In this document: positions 26,316-35,333 of the stretch, in pieces
How positions within the stretch are numbered: position 1 is the stretch's first letter
Layout: each line of letters opens with the position of its first letter
Source of the DNA: Pseudomonas sp. RIT288
Lineage (GTDB): Bacteria; Pseudomonadota; Gammaproteobacteria; Pseudomonadales; Pseudomonadaceae
NCBI RefSeq assembly: GCF_000631985.1
Contig: NZ_JFYN01000007.1
Coordinates: 62,001 to 126,000, forward strand
Direction of reading: 5' to 3'
DNA length: 64,000 bases
Notes under the pieces: model-generated
The model's database searches: none
Told to the model about the DNA's origin: nothing
What the model saw: the letters and a program-made list of their open reading frames with translations, nothing else
Made by a program: the position numbers and the translations under genes

Positions 26316-26492
26316 CAATACGCTCCGTCGCGTCATTTGCGCTACTTGATTTCACAGATACAGAGTCCGCAGTCACTTCCTTCATAAGCTTGGAAGGATG
26401 CAGCAGGCTCTGAATAGCGCCATGATGAAGAATTGTCACTGGCAAAAAAAACGATTTATAGTCGCGAAAATCTGTGAGAAATCATCGCCTAT

Positions 26493-27362
26493 ATGAACTT
26501 GCCTCCGCTGGCTGCCTTTCGCTTCTTCAACACCGCCGCCCAGACCCAGAGTTTCGTCAAGGCTGCCGAGCTGCTGCACGTCACCCACGGCGCGGTCAGC
26601 CGCCAGGTGCGCTTGCTGGAAGAGGCTATCGGGGTCGAATTGTTCGAGCGGCGCAACCGCGCGATTTTTCTCAATCACGCGGGGCGCATGCTGTTCAATG
26701 TCACGGCGCCGATGTTCGAGCAGTTGCAGAGCACGGTTTATCGCCTGCAACGTGAAGTCCACGACGATGTGCTGGTGGTGTCCTGCGAGCCAACCATCGC
26801 CATGAAGTGGCTGATCCCGCGTTTGCCTGACTTCCACAACGCGCATCCGCCGTTGCAGGTGCAATTGCTGACGGCCGGCGGGCCGATCGACTTCGCTCGT
26901 TCAGGCGTGGATCTGGCGATACGGCGCGACGATTTCCATTGGGACGAGACCGTGCATGGCGTGACCATTTGTGAAGAGTGGATCGGCCCGGTCTGCGTGC
27001 CGTCCAGTCGTCCTGGTAGTGATCATTTACGCGGCGCCTGCCTGCTGTACAGCAAGACGCGCCCGCAGGCGTGGGACAACTGGGTGCGACAGGCCGGGAT
27101 TAGCGTGGCGGAGGTCAGTCGGGTCGATTACGAGCACTTCTATCTGTGCATTCAGGCCGCGCTGGCCGGGCTGGGCGTCGGTATGGCGTCGTTTCTGATG
27201 GTGCAGGACGAACTCAAGTCCGGACAATTGATCGCGCCGTTCGGCTTTGTGCGGGACGGTTCGAGTTATTGCCTGTTATCACCGCGACCCTTCGAACAGA
27301 GTGCCAATGCCATGCTTTTTCGTGAGTGGATCACGCAGCAGATGAGTGCGTGCAGCCAATGA
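26493..27362 (+). CDS. LysR family regulator (GcvA-like)
   Basis: A 289-residue LysR regulator. The N-terminal winged HTH reads LAAFRFFNTAAQTQSFVKAAELLHVTHGAVSRQVRLLEEAIGVELFERRNR, with the GcvA-subgroup 'LPPLAAFRFF' start. The effector domain shows VLVVSCEPTIAMKWLIPRLPDF, IDFARSGVDLAIRRDD and GLGVGMASFLMVQDELKSGQLIAPF. It is divergent from the LysE exporter, so it probably controls that gene. Convergent with the next LysR. Confidence 0.9.
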   Translation: MNLPPLAAFRFFNTAAQTQSFVKAAELLHVTHGAVSRQVRLLEEAIGVELFERRNRAIFLNHAGRMLFNVTAPMFEQLQSTVYRLQREVHDDVLVVSCEPTIAMKWLIPRLPDFHNAHPPLQVQLLTAGGPIDFARSGVDLAIRRDDFHWDETVHGVTICEEWIGPVCVPSSRPGSDHLRGACLLYSKTRPQAWDNWVRQAGISVAEVSRVDYEHFYLCIQAALAGLGVGMASFLMVQDELKSGQLIAPFGFVRDGSSYCLLSPRPFEQSANAMLFREWITQQMSACSQ

Positions 27363-27373
27363 CTTGGGCATGA

Positions 27374-28303
27374 TCAACGGGCTTGCATCGGCCAGCGCCT
27401 GTTCAAGTGCTCCGTCAGATAATCCATGAAGGCTCTGACCTTCGGTGTCATCGCCGCTCGTTCCTGCACGCATGCATAAATGTCCATCGGTTCGACATAA
27501 GCGTGAGCTTCACCTTGCAGATCTTTGAAAAGCGGCAGCAATTGACCGCTTTCAAGGTAGGGCGCAGCGACGAATTCGGCCAGGCGCGTGACACCTGCGC
27601 CGTTGACTGCCATTTGCGCCAGGGCATCGATGTCGTCGCTGATGGCGGTGGCGTTGATCGGGGCGTCGTAGTGCTGGCCGTCTCGGATGAAACCCCAACG
27701 CAGAAAGCGCCCATCCAACGGGTAACGGAATGCCAGGCAGGCGTGGTGTTGCAGGTCTTGCGGTGATTGCGGCACGCCGGCGCGCGCAAGGTAGGCGGGG
27801 GCGGCGCAGAAGATGAAGGGCAGGGAAACGATGCGGCGCGCAACGATACCGTCTTCCAGTTGTGGCTTGATCCGCAGACTCAGGTCGATACCGTTCTGGA
27901 TGTGATTGATCTTCCCATTGGTAGTCGACAGCTCGACCAGCAGGCGCGGATGCAGTACGGCGAAACTGGCGAGTAGCGGCGCCAATACGTGGCGGCCGAA
28001 CGCGCTGGTGGAGGCGATGCTCAAGCGGCCTTGCAGCTCGCCTTCGTCACCGATGATCGCGCTTTGCGCCGACTCCAGATCCGCGGCGATGCGTTTGACC
28101 TTCTCGTAATACAGCGCGCCATTTTCGGTCAGGGCCATGCGGCGGGTGGTGCGCTGCAGCAGGCGCACGCCGAGGTGCGTTTCCAGGCGATTGAGGGTTT
28201 GGCTGACCGCTGCCGCACTGACGCCCAGGGTCTTGGCGGCGCCGACAATGGAGCCGGCTTCGACCACTTTGATAAAACTGGCAATCGCCGCCAACAGATT
28301 CAT
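27374..28303 (-). CDS. LysR family regulator
   Basis: A 309-residue LysR regulator of the CrgA/DsdC-like subgroup: AAIASFIKVVEAGSIVGAAKTLGVSAAAVSQTLNRLETHLGVRLLQRTTRRMALTENG in the HTH, then LSIASTSAFGRHVLAPLLASF and YIDVNGAGV-type effector text. The first residues MNLLAAIASFIKVVEAG make the start credible. It faces the DUF2798 gene at 28431, with 127 nt of shared upstream region, and may regulate it. Confidence 0.88.
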   Translation of the reverse strand: MNLLAAIASFIKVVEAGSIVGAAKTLGVSAAAVSQTLNRLETHLGVRLLQRTTRRMALTENGALYYEKVKRIAADLESAQSAIIGDEGELQGRLSIASTSAFGRHVLAPLLASFAVLHPRLLVELSTTNGKINHIQNGIDLSLRIKPQLEDGIVARRIVSLPFIFCAAPAYLARAGVPQSPQDLQHHACLAFRYPLDGRFLRWGFIRDGQHYDAPINATAISDDIDALAQMAVNGAGVTRLAEFVAAPYLESGQLLPLFKDLQGEAHAYVEPMDIYACVQERAAMTPKVRAFMDYLTEHLNRRWPMQAR

Positions 28304-28430
28304 TCAGGTCCTGCCGCGTGGGTTTGATTCGTAAGTTGTGCTTTATAAAGTACCTGTGGCGGGCCGTCTAGTTGAGGGCCGGGGGGCTTTGCTAAGGTGC
28401 CGGCTCCCTGTCAATGGATGGAAAAGCCAT

Positions 28431-28706
28431 ATGAATCAAAGAACCACTACCGAGGCCTTGTACTCGACGCGTCGCAAGTTGTCGTCACGGGCGACGCCCT
28501 ACGTGTTTGCGTTGTACATGGCGACGATCATGGCGTTCCTGATGTCGCTGGTGATCACCGCCGCCAACTCCGGCATTGATAACGACTACCTGAGTAATGC
28601 GCTGCACGCCTACAAGCTGGCGATGCCGGTGGCTTTCCTTTGCATCCTTGTGGTGCGACCGATCGTGATCAAACTGGTGGCGATGACGGTGCACCCGCAT
28701 CGTTGA
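28431..28706 (+). CDS. DUF2798 membrane protein
   Basis: A 91-residue protein with two membrane helices: PYVFALYMATIMAFLMSLVITAANSG and YKLAMPVAFLCILVVRPIVIKLVAMTV. This is the DUF2798 pattern (two TM segments, conserved P-A-F... and R-P...). Function unknown. The start at 28431 is the first ATG before the conserved part. Divergent from the LysR gene at 28303. A half-REP follows directly. Confidence 0.8.
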   Translation: MNQRTTTEALYSTRRKLSSRATPYVFALYMATIMAFLMSLVITAANSGIDNDYLSNALHAYKLAMPVAFLCILVVRPIVIKLVAMTVHPHR

Positions 28707-28714
28707 TGATCCCC

Positions 28715-28772
28715 GATCTTTTGATCTTCAAAAACAACATCAAAAGATCGCAGCCTGCGGCAGCTCCTACAG
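28715..28772. repeat. REP-type palindrome, copy 2 (left arm truncated)
   Basis: Only GATCTTTTGAT (28715-28725) of the left arm remains against the full right arm (28739-28772, ATCAAAAGATCGCAGCCTGC...). The outer 20 nt of the left arm are missing. Same family as the copies at 5677, 30698, 56214 and 61193. Confidence 0.85.
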
Positions 28773-28906
28773 GGGGCGGTTCGGCGATGCCGTCGGGTAA
28801 AAACAATCGAAACTTCGCGGGCGACCCGACTGTCCAGACCCTTGTGCCTGCCCGGCGGATATCTCCCCGGGCAGGCTTCATGCATCGGTGACAGGCGAGG
28901 AACGAG

Positions 28907-30694
28907 ATGACGACGACAGTGGGAGATTTTCTGGTTGAGCGGCTCAGCCAATGGGGCGTCACGCGGATTTTTGGTTATCCGGGAGACGGCATCAATGGTG
29001 TGTTCGGCGCGCTCGCCCGAGCCAATGGCAAGATCGAATTCGTTCAGGCGCGGCACGAAGAAACGGCCGCGTTCATGGCGTCGGCCCACGCCAAGTTCAC
29101 GGGCGAGTTGGGCGTGTGCATCGCCACTTCGGGGCCGGGCGCTTCGCACCTGATCACCGGGTTATACGACGCTCGCATGGATCATCAACCGGTGCTGGCG
29201 ATTGTCGGCCAGCAGGCGCGGACGGCGCTCGGCAGTCATTACCAGCAGGAGCTGGATCTGGTCTCGATGTTCAAGGATGTCGCCGGGGCGTTTGTGCAGC
29301 AGGCGTCGGCGCCGTCGCAAGTGCGCCATCTGTTCGACCGCGCTGTGCGTACGGCGGTTGGCGAGCGACGGGTAACGGCGATCATCCTGCCCAATGACCT
29401 GCAGGATCTTGAGTACGTGCCTCCGGCGCGGGCACACGGTACCGCGCACTCTGGCGTCGGTTATACCAAGCCGAAAGTGCTGCCCTATGAGGCGGATCTG
29501 CAACGCGCCGCCGACGTTTTGAACAGCGGTGAAAAAGTCGCGATTCTGGTGGGGGCCGGCGCGTTGCAGGCGACGGATGAAGTGATCGCTGTCGCGGAAA
29601 AACTCGCTGCTGGCGTCGCCAAGGCGTTGCTCGGCAAGGCCGCGCTGCCGGACGATTTGCCGTGGGTCACCGGCAGCATTGGCCTGCTGGGCACTGAGCC
29701 GAGCTACAAGATGATGCACGAGTGCGACACCTTGTTGATGATCGGCTCGGGTTTCCCCTATGCCGAGTTCCTGCCGAAGGAAGGTCAGGCGCGTGGCGTG
29801 CAGATCGACCTGCAGCCAGACATGCTCAGCCTGCGTTATCCGATGGAGGTCAATCTGGTCGGCGACTCCGCCGAAACCCTTGCCGCACTGCTGCCGTTGC
29901 TCGAACAGAAAACTTCGCACAAGTGGCGCAAGAAGATTGAAGGCTGGCGCAACAGCTGGGAGAAAACCCTGGAAAAACGCGCGATGTCCAAAGCCGATCC
30001 GATCAATCCGCAGCGGGTGGTGTATGAGCTGTCACCGCGTCTGCCGGAGCAGGCGATCATCACCAGTGACTCGGGTTCCTGCGCCAACTGGTACGCCCGA
30101 GACCTGAAAATCCGCCGCGGCATGCAATGTTCGCTGTCCGGGGGGCTGGCCTCGATGGGCGCTGCCGTGCCGTACGCGATTGCCGCCAAGTTCGCCCACC
30201 CCGAACGCGCGGTGATTGCGCTGGTGGGTGACGGCGCGATGCAGATGAACAACATGGCCGAGCTGATCACTGTTGCCAAATACTGGCGCCAGTGGGACAG
30301 CCCGAAGTGGATCTGCGCGGTGTTCAACAACGAGGATCTGAATCAGGTCACCTGGGAACAGCGGGTGATGGAGGGCGATCCGAAGTTTGAAGCCTCGCAA
30401 AGCATTCCCGACGTGCCATATCACCTGTTCGCCATTTCCATTGGCCTGAAAGGGATTTTCGTCGACCGCGAAGAGGACGTCGCCGCTGCCTGGGAGCAGG
30501 CGCTGGCCTCGGAGGTGCCGGTGCTGATCGAGTTCAAGACCGATCCCAACGTGCCGCCGTTGCCGCCGCACATCAAACTCGAACAAGCGAAGAAATTTGC
30601 CACGACCCTGCTCAAGGGCGACCCCGACGAAGCGGGCGTGATTGTGCAAGCCGCCAAGCAGGTACTGGCCAGCGTCCTCCCAGGCAAAAAATAA
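28907..30694 (+). CDS. Thiamine-pyrophosphate enzyme, pyruvate oxidase-like
   Basis: A 595-residue ThDP-dependent enzyme of the acetolactate synthase/pyruvate oxidase family. The N-terminal domain shows GVTRIFGYPGDGINGVFGAL and the catalytic Glu in QARHEETAAFMA. The C-terminal domain carries the ThDP/Mg site GDGAMQMNNMAEL... to FNN (the GDG-x24-27-NN pattern). The middle domain (PLLPYEADLQRAADVLNSGEKVAILVGAGA) is Rossmann-like. It is closest to PoxB-type quinone-dependent pyruvate dehydrogenases or related 'ThDP-requiring' proteins. A lipid-binding helix at the end was not clear. Good GAGGAACG ribosome binding site. Confidence 0.85.
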   Translation: MTTTVGDFLVERLSQWGVTRIFGYPGDGINGVFGALARANGKIEFVQARHEETAAFMASAHAKFTGELGVCIATSGPGASHLITGLYDARMDHQPVLAIVGQQARTALGSHYQQELDLVSMFKDVAGAFVQQASAPSQVRHLFDRAVRTAVGERRVTAIILPNDLQDLEYVPPARAHGTAHSGVGYTKPKVLPYEADLQRAADVLNSGEKVAILVGAGALQATDEVIAVAEKLAAGVAKALLGKAALPDDLPWVTGSIGLLGTEPSYKMMHECDTLLMIGSGFPYAEFLPKEGQARGVQIDLQPDMLSLRYPMEVNLVGDSAETLAALLPLLEQKTSHKWRKKIEGWRNSWEKTLEKRAMSKADPINPQRVVYELSPRLPEQAIITSDSGSCANWYARDLKIRRGMQCSLSGGLASMGAAVPYAIAAKFAHPERAVIALVGDGAMQMNNMAELITVAKYWRQWDSPKWICAVFNNEDLNQVTWEQRVMEGDPKFEASQSIPDVPYHLFAISIGLKGIFVDREEDVAAAWEQALASEVPVLIEFKTDPNVPPLPPHIKLEQAKKFATTLLKGDPDEAGVIVQAAKQVLASVLPGKK

Positions 30695-30697
30695 CCC

Positions 30698-30778
30698 CTG
30701 TAGGAGCTGCCGCAGGCTGCGATCTTTTGATTTGTTGTTTCAAGATCAAAAGATCGCAGCCTGCGGCAGCTCCTACAG
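30698..30778. repeat. REP-type palindrome, copy 3
   Basis: Full-length inverted repeat of the same family as at 5677, with 33-nt arms around a spacer of about 15 nt. Begins 4 nt after the stop of the ThDP gene and ends just before the HhH gene. Confidence 0.92.
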
Positions 30779-30799
30779 AGGGCCGTGAGGGATAAACCA

Positions 30800-31231
30800 A
30801 TGAGCAAAACTGTCAGCGCCCACGATCTGCACATCAGTCTTGATCCGTTAAGCGAGGAGGGGTTGTTCAAATGGTTGCTCGCCAGTTTCCTGATGGGCAA
30901 GCGCATTCAGGCCGGCATTGCCGCCGAGGCCTATCGAGTGATTGCCGAGCGGCATCAGCGCGATACGCCGCGCAAACTCGCCAACTGCACGCATCGGCAA
31001 TTGGTCGGCATGCTGGGCGAAGCGCATTACGTGCGTTACGACGAAACCACGGCGACGCGGCTGCTGGCCTTGGCGGTGCGGCTTAATGATGAATACGCCG
31101 GCAAGGTCGGCAACATCGTCAAGGCCAGCGCCGATCGCGCCGCGTTCGAACAGCGCCTGATGGCGTTCGACGGGATTGGTCCGAAGACCGTGGAGATTTT
31201 CATGCGTGAAGCGGCGAGGGTGCTTTTTTGA
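30800..31231 (+). CDS. HhH-domain protein, endonuclease III-like but catalytic end missing
   Basis: A 143-residue DNA-binding-type protein. Its end, LMAFDGIGPKTVEIFMREAARVLF, is a helix-hairpin-helix of the HhH-GPD family; the earlier helices KWLLASFLMGKRIQAGIAAEAYRVI and NCTHRQLVGMLGEAHYVRYDETTATRLLAL resemble the preceding helices of the same fold. It stops before the region that would hold the catalytic Asp and lacks the Lys and the FeS cysteines, so base-excision activity is doubtful. Start taken at ATG 30800 with TGAGGG upstream. Overlaps the DUF72 gene by 1 nt. Confidence 0.7.
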   Translation: MSKTVSAHDLHISLDPLSEEGLFKWLLASFLMGKRIQAGIAAEAYRVIAERHQRDTPRKLANCTHRQLVGMLGEAHYVRYDETTATRLLALAVRLNDEYAGKVGNIVKASADRAAFEQRLMAFDGIGPKTVEIFMREAARVLF

Positions 31232-31944
31232 TGTTCATCGGATGCGCAGGCTGGAGCCTGGGACGTGAGTATTGGCCGCAGTTTCCGCCCGAGGGTACGC
31301 ACCTGCAGCGTTATACCGCGCAGTTCAACTGCGTGGAAATCAACAGCTCGTTCTATCGTCCGCATCGGCGTCAGACCTATGCGCGCTGGGCGGATTCGGT
31401 GCCGCCGGGTTTTCGTTTTTCAGTGAAGGTGCCAAAGCAGATCACTCATGAATGGCGTCTGCAGAACTGTGATCAGGCGCTGGACGAGTTTCTCGGGCAG
31501 TGCGAGGGCCTGGCCGATCGGCTGGGGTGTTTGCTGGTGCAACTGCCGCCGTCGCTGGCGTTTGATCCGGCAAGTGCAGCGGCGTTTTTCGTGGCGTTGC
31601 GCCAACGCTTCTCGGGTGCCGTGGTGCTTGAGCCACGGCATGAGTCGTGGGTGGCGGCGGCGCCGATGCTGCAGGCGTATCGGATTGCCCAGGTCGTGGT
31701 CGATCCGTCGCGGATCAGCACCGATGGTTCGGCGCAGGGCTGGGCGGATGTGCGTTATTGGCGGCTGCACGGTTCGCCACGCATTTACCACAGCGCCTAC
31801 GATGAGCGCTATCTGCAAGCGCTGGCAGAGCAAGTGAAAGTCGCGGCAGCAGAGGGGGCCGCGACCTGGTGCATCTTTGACAACACTGCCAGTGGTGCCG
31901 CGCTGGGTAACGCGTTGGCACTGGCAGCGTTGATGGCGGATTGA
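31231..31944 (+). CDS. DUF72 family protein
   Basis: A 237-residue protein of the DUF72 TIM-barrel family. Signature text: MFIGCAGWSLGREYWPQFPPEG, CVEINSSFYRPHRRQTYARWADSVPPGFRFSVKVPKQITHEWRL, LLVQLPPSLAF, and VVLEPRHESW. Some members carry an Fe-S or metal site and are linked to DNA repair, but no reaction is established. The start ATG overlaps the stop of the HhH gene (TGATG), so they are likely translated together. It is convergent with the hydrolase. Confidence 0.88.
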   Translation: MFIGCAGWSLGREYWPQFPPEGTHLQRYTAQFNCVEINSSFYRPHRRQTYARWADSVPPGFRFSVKVPKQITHEWRLQNCDQALDEFLGQCEGLADRLGCLLVQLPPSLAFDPASAAAFFVALRQRFSGAVVLEPRHESWVAAAPMLQAYRIAQVVVDPSRISTDGSAQGWADVRYWRLHGSPRIYHSAYDERYLQALAEQVKVAAAEGAATWCIFDNTASGAALGNALALAALMAD

Positions 31945-31989
31945 GTCAGACGGACAACTATTAGTAGAAGGTTGTCGCGCCGACGAACA

Positions 31990-32808
31990 TCAGCGGTTCA
32001 GGAAACCCAGCAGGTCTTCATTCAGCGCCTGGGCGTGCGTCACGGCAAAACCGTGGGGCGCGCCGGCGTAGACTTTCAGTTCGGCGCCTTTGATCAGCGC
32101 GGCGGCCTGTTTGCCGGTGGTTTCGAACGGCACGATCTGATCGCCGTCGCCGTGGATCACCAGGGTCGGCACGTCGATCTTCGCCATGTCCGGGCGGAAG
32201 TCGGTTTCGGAAAATGCGCTGACGCAATCCACGGTGCCCTTGAGCGAGGCCAGCAGCGCGACGTTGAGGGTCTGCGTGAGCACGCCGTCGGAGACTTTCT
32301 GGCCCTGATTGGTGCCGTAGAACGGAGCGGCAAAATCAGCGATGAATTGCGCGCGATCCTTGAGCAGGCCGGCCTTGATCCCGTCGAACACCGAGGTGTC
32401 GACGCCCTGCGGGTAGTCGGCCTTCTTGCCGAACAGTGGCGTCACCGCGCCGAGCAGTACTAGCCCGGCAACGCGCTCGCTGCCATGGCGAGCGATGTAG
32501 CGGCTGACGTCGCCGCCGCCCATGGAGAAGCCGACCAGCGTCACGTCGCGCAGGTCGAGGTGGTTGATCAGTTGCGCCATGTCATCGGCAAAGGTGTCGT
32601 AGTCGTAGCCGGTCCATGGTTGATCGGAGCGGCCGAAACCACGGCGGTCGAACGCAATCGTGCGGTAGCCGCGACTGCTCAGGTACTCCATCTGGTATTC
32701 CCACATGTCGGCATCCAGTGGCCAGCCATGGCTGAACAACACGGGTTTGCCGCTGCCCCAGTCCTTGAAATAGATCTGTGTGCCGTCATCGGTAGTGAAT
32801 GTGCTCAT
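31990..32808 (-). CDS. Non-haem chloroperoxidase-like alpha/beta hydrolase
   Basis: A 272-residue alpha/beta hydrolase. Text: FSHGWPLDADMW (oxyanion region), nucleophile Ser95 in VGFSMGGGD, acid in VIHGDGDQIVPFE, histidine in GAPHGFAVTHAQALNEDLLGFL. Closest to cofactor-free chloroperoxidase/arylesterase (CPO) proteins. AGGAG lies 6-7 nt before the ATG at 32808. It is divergent from the HxlR gene, with 189 nt between, a typical target-regulator pair. Confidence 0.9.
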   Translation of the reverse strand: MSTFTTDDGTQIYFKDWGSGKPVLFSHGWPLDADMWEYQMEYLSSRGYRTIAFDRRGFGRSDQPWTGYDYDTFADDMAQLINHLDLRDVTLVGFSMGGGDVSRYIARHGSERVAGLVLLGAVTPLFGKKADYPQGVDTSVFDGIKAGLLKDRAQFIADFAAPFYGTNQGQKVSDGVLTQTLNVALLASLKGTVDCVSAFSETDFRPDMAKIDVPTLVIHGDGDQIVPFETTGKQAAALIKGAELKVYAGAPHGFAVTHAQALNEDLLGFLNR

Positions 32809-32892
32809 GGAAACTCCTTGCTGTGGGCGATCGTTCAGGAAGGCCGGATGCCGCAATGGCCGCCAATCACTATCGGCGCAAATCGCTGCCGT

Positions 32893-32908
32893 CACTTGTA
32901 CGCAAGTG
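32893..32908. promoter_or_regulatory. Palindrome in the hydrolase/HxlR divergent region
   Basis: CACTTG-TACG-CAAGTG, perfect 6-bp arms. A wider inverted repeat CCAGCGT/ACGCTGG (32942-32948 and 32971-32977) lies next to the HxlR start. Both are candidate HxlR operators for auto- and cross-regulation. Confidence 0.45.
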
Positions 32909-32997
32909 CTGCATTGCCATGGCGGGTGGTGTGGTTCTTTTCCAGCGTCACAGTTGTAAGATGAAACCACACGCTGGATTTGATGGAGAAACACCCT

Positions 32998-33447
32998 GTG
33001 AAGCGCAAAAGCCTGCACGGCAACGCCTGCCCGGTCGCCCGTACGCTGGATCTGATTGGCGACTGGTGGTCGCTGCTGATCATCCGCGATGCGCTGGAGG
33101 GCATCCGCCGCTTCAGTGATTTTCAGAAGAATCTGGACATCGCCAAGAACATGCTCAGCGCCAGGCTCAAGGCTCTGGTCGAGCAGGGGATCCTGCAAAC
33201 CGTGCCGGCCGCCGATGGCGGTGCCTATAAGGAATACGTGCTGACCGAACGCGGCAAGGCCTTGCAGACGGTGATCGTCGCGCTGTCGCAGTGGGGCGGC
33301 GAGCACCTGTATGCGCCGGGTGAGCAGGGTTCGGTGATGGTTGATGCGCAGCAGCGTCAGCCGATCAGGAAGCTGGAGTTGCGTTCAGCGGATGGTCGCT
33401 TATTGGCGCCGCAGGACGTGGCGACGAAGTTGGGCGTTGCGCACTGA
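32998..33447 (+). CDS. HxlR family transcriptional regulator
   Basis: A 149-residue winged-helix regulator. The start is taken at GTG 32998 with GGAG 9 nt upstream, giving MKRKSLHGNACPVARTLDLIGDWWSLLIIRDALEGIRRFSDFQKNLDIAKNMLSARLKALVEQGIL, the full HxlR signature. Cys12 in the ACPVARTLDLIG stretch is the redox-sensing cysteine position in quinone/aldehyde sensors of this family. The C-terminal 30 residues are extra. Probably controls the divergent chloroperoxidase-like gene. Confidence 0.87.
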   Translation: MKRKSLHGNACPVARTLDLIGDWWSLLIIRDALEGIRRFSDFQKNLDIAKNMLSARLKALVEQGILQTVPAADGGAYKEYVLTERGKALQTVIVALSQWGGEHLYAPGEQGSVMVDAQQRQPIRKLELRSADGRLLAPQDVATKLGVAH

Positions 33448-33602
33448 ACCAAGGATTCCCCCCCGGAAAACCGCAGCCGCGTCGATTGTTCAATCCCTGT
33501 TACAAACCCGACAAACGGTCGAAATGTTTGTTTGACGTCAAAATGATGGCCATCTAATATCGCGCCACTATTTTGATGTCATTCCGTCTCGAGGGATCGA
33601 AC

Positions 33603-35309
33603 ATGTATCCATCCGCCCTCGTGGCGAGGTTGTGCGCAGCTTTGCTGTGCCTGTCTCCACTTCAGATTGCCTTCGCTGCACCCACTCCCGGTGAAACCGA
33701 CCTGATCCGCGATCGCCAGAATCGCTTGCTCGAAGAGCAGCAGCGGCGTCTTGAAGACCTGAAAAATCTGCCCGGCAAAGAGGCAGGTCCGGCGCAACCA
33801 GCGGCGCCCACCGACACCCGCTGTTTCCCGATCAAGGACATCGAGCTCAAGGGCGCCGACAGTCTGTCCGACAGCGACAAAACCCGCTTGCTCAAGCCCT
33901 ACATCGACCAGTGCCTCGGGGTGCCGCAACTCAACGAGTTGCTCAAGGTCATCACCGACCATTACATCGAGAAAGGCCTGGTCACCAGCCGAGCCTACCT
34001 GCCGCAGCAGGATCTGTCCGGCGGGCATCTGAAAGTGCTGGTGGTCGAGGGCAAACTCGAAGGCATGAAGGGCGCCGAGAACAGCCAGCTTTCACAGCGC
34101 GAACTGGCCATGGCATTTCCCGGCAAGTCCGGTGAACTGGTCAACCTGCGCGAGATCGAGCAGATGGTCGATCAGCTCAATCGCCTGCCGTCCAATCAGG
34201 CAAAGATGGAGCTGGCGCCGGGCAAGAACGTCGGCGGCAGTGAAGTGCTGGTCACCAATACGCCGCAGAAGCCATGGCGTGCCGGACTGTCGCGCAGCAA
34301 CGACGGCCAGCGCAGCACCGGCGAACAGCAGTGGGGCACCAACTTTGATTGGGACAGCCCGCTGGGGCTGGCCGATCAGTTGAGCCTGCGCGGCGGTCAC
34401 GATGCGATGACCGACCACCAGCACACCTCCAGCAACGCCATGCTCAATTACAACCTGCCGTGGGGCTGGTGGAACTTCAGCTACACCTACAGCCAGAGCG
34501 ATTACCGCTCGCAGATCGCCGCCAACGGCTACAACTTCAAGCAGACCGGCGACAGCGAAAACCATCAGTTGCGTGCCGAGCGGGTGATCCATCGCGATTC
34601 GGTGAGCAAGACCTCGCTCAGCGCCGGCCTGTCCTACCTGCGCACCAACAACTTCATCGAAGACAGCAAGCTCAAGCTGAGCAGCAATCGCATCAGCGAA
34701 GCGCAGTTCGGCTTCAACCACGGTCGCCGCATCGGCAGCGCCTTCGTCAACGTCGACGCCGGCATGCAGGAAGGCATCGGCGCCTTCGACGCACAGGGCA
34801 GCCACGATCCAGGCCCCGGCGAACCGGATGCACGCTACCGCAAATACACCGCGACCCTGAGCTATCTGCAACCGTTCAAGGTGTGGGGCGAATCCTTCAC
34901 CTTCAGTAGCCTGATGACTGGCCAGCGCAGCGAGGACGTGCTGTTCAGTTCACAACGCACCAGTCTCGGCGGGCTGTCGTCGATCCGTGGCTACAAGGAT
35001 CAGTCGTTGTCCGGCGACAGCGGCGGCTACTGGCGCAACGACCTGCGCTGGAGCCGTCCGGTGACGGCCGAATGGCTGCGCCCGGTGTTCGCTGAATACG
35101 GCACCAGCCTCGGTTACGACCAGGGCGTGATTCGCGGCGACCGCTACAACGGTGATCAGCACGGGCGCATGTCGAGCAACTCGCTGGAACTGTTCGCCCG
35201 TGGCGAGCACGTGGCCGCCAGTGTGACCTTTGCCCATTCCCTGGAACGCCCGGATGTACTGACCGAGCGTGAAGCGCCGATCTATTTCCGCCTCGACTTT
35301 TTCATCTAA
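33603..35309 (+). CDS. cdiB: TpsB outer-membrane transporter (FhaC/CdiB-like)
   Basis: A 568-residue Omp85-family transporter that secretes and exports the adjacent TpsA protein. The ATG at 33603 follows GAGGGATCG and gives a signal peptide (MYPSALVARLCAALLCLSPLQIAFA, cut near residue 25), then a helix-like stretch (LIRDRQNRLLEEQQRRLEDLKNL) that in FhaC plugs the pore. A POTRA domain (CFPIKDIELKGADSL ... HLKVLVVEGKLEGM) and a second POTRA region (LVNLREIEQMVDQLNRLPSNQAKMEL) follow. The C-terminal barrel carries the conserved R462-G-Y motif of loop 6 and ends YFRLDFFI. Lies 24 nt before the CdiA gene, so one operon. Confidence 0.93.
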   Translation: MYPSALVARLCAALLCLSPLQIAFAAPTPGETDLIRDRQNRLLEEQQRRLEDLKNLPGKEAGPAQPAAPTDTRCFPIKDIELKGADSLSDSDKTRLLKPYIDQCLGVPQLNELLKVITDHYIEKGLVTSRAYLPQQDLSGGHLKVLVVEGKLEGMKGAENSQLSQRELAMAFPGKSGELVNLREIEQMVDQLNRLPSNQAKMELAPGKNVGGSEVLVTNTPQKPWRAGLSRSNDGQRSTGEQQWGTNFDWDSPLGLADQLSLRGGHDAMTDHQHTSSNAMLNYNLPWGWWNFSYTYSQSDYRSQIAANGYNFKQTGDSENHQLRAERVIHRDSVSKTSLSAGLSYLRTNNFIEDSKLKLSSNRISEAQFGFNHGRRIGSAFVNVDAGMQEGIGAFDAQGSHDPGPGEPDARYRKYTATLSYLQPFKVWGESFTFSSLMTGQRSEDVLFSSQRTSLGGLSSIRGYKDQSLSGDSGGYWRNDLRWSRPVTAEWLRPVFAEYGTSLGYDQGVIRGDRYNGDQHGRMSSNSLELFARGEHVAASVTFAHSLERPDVLTEREAPIYFRLDFFI

Positions 35310-35333
35310 TTCAAATTCTTCGAGACCATCGAC

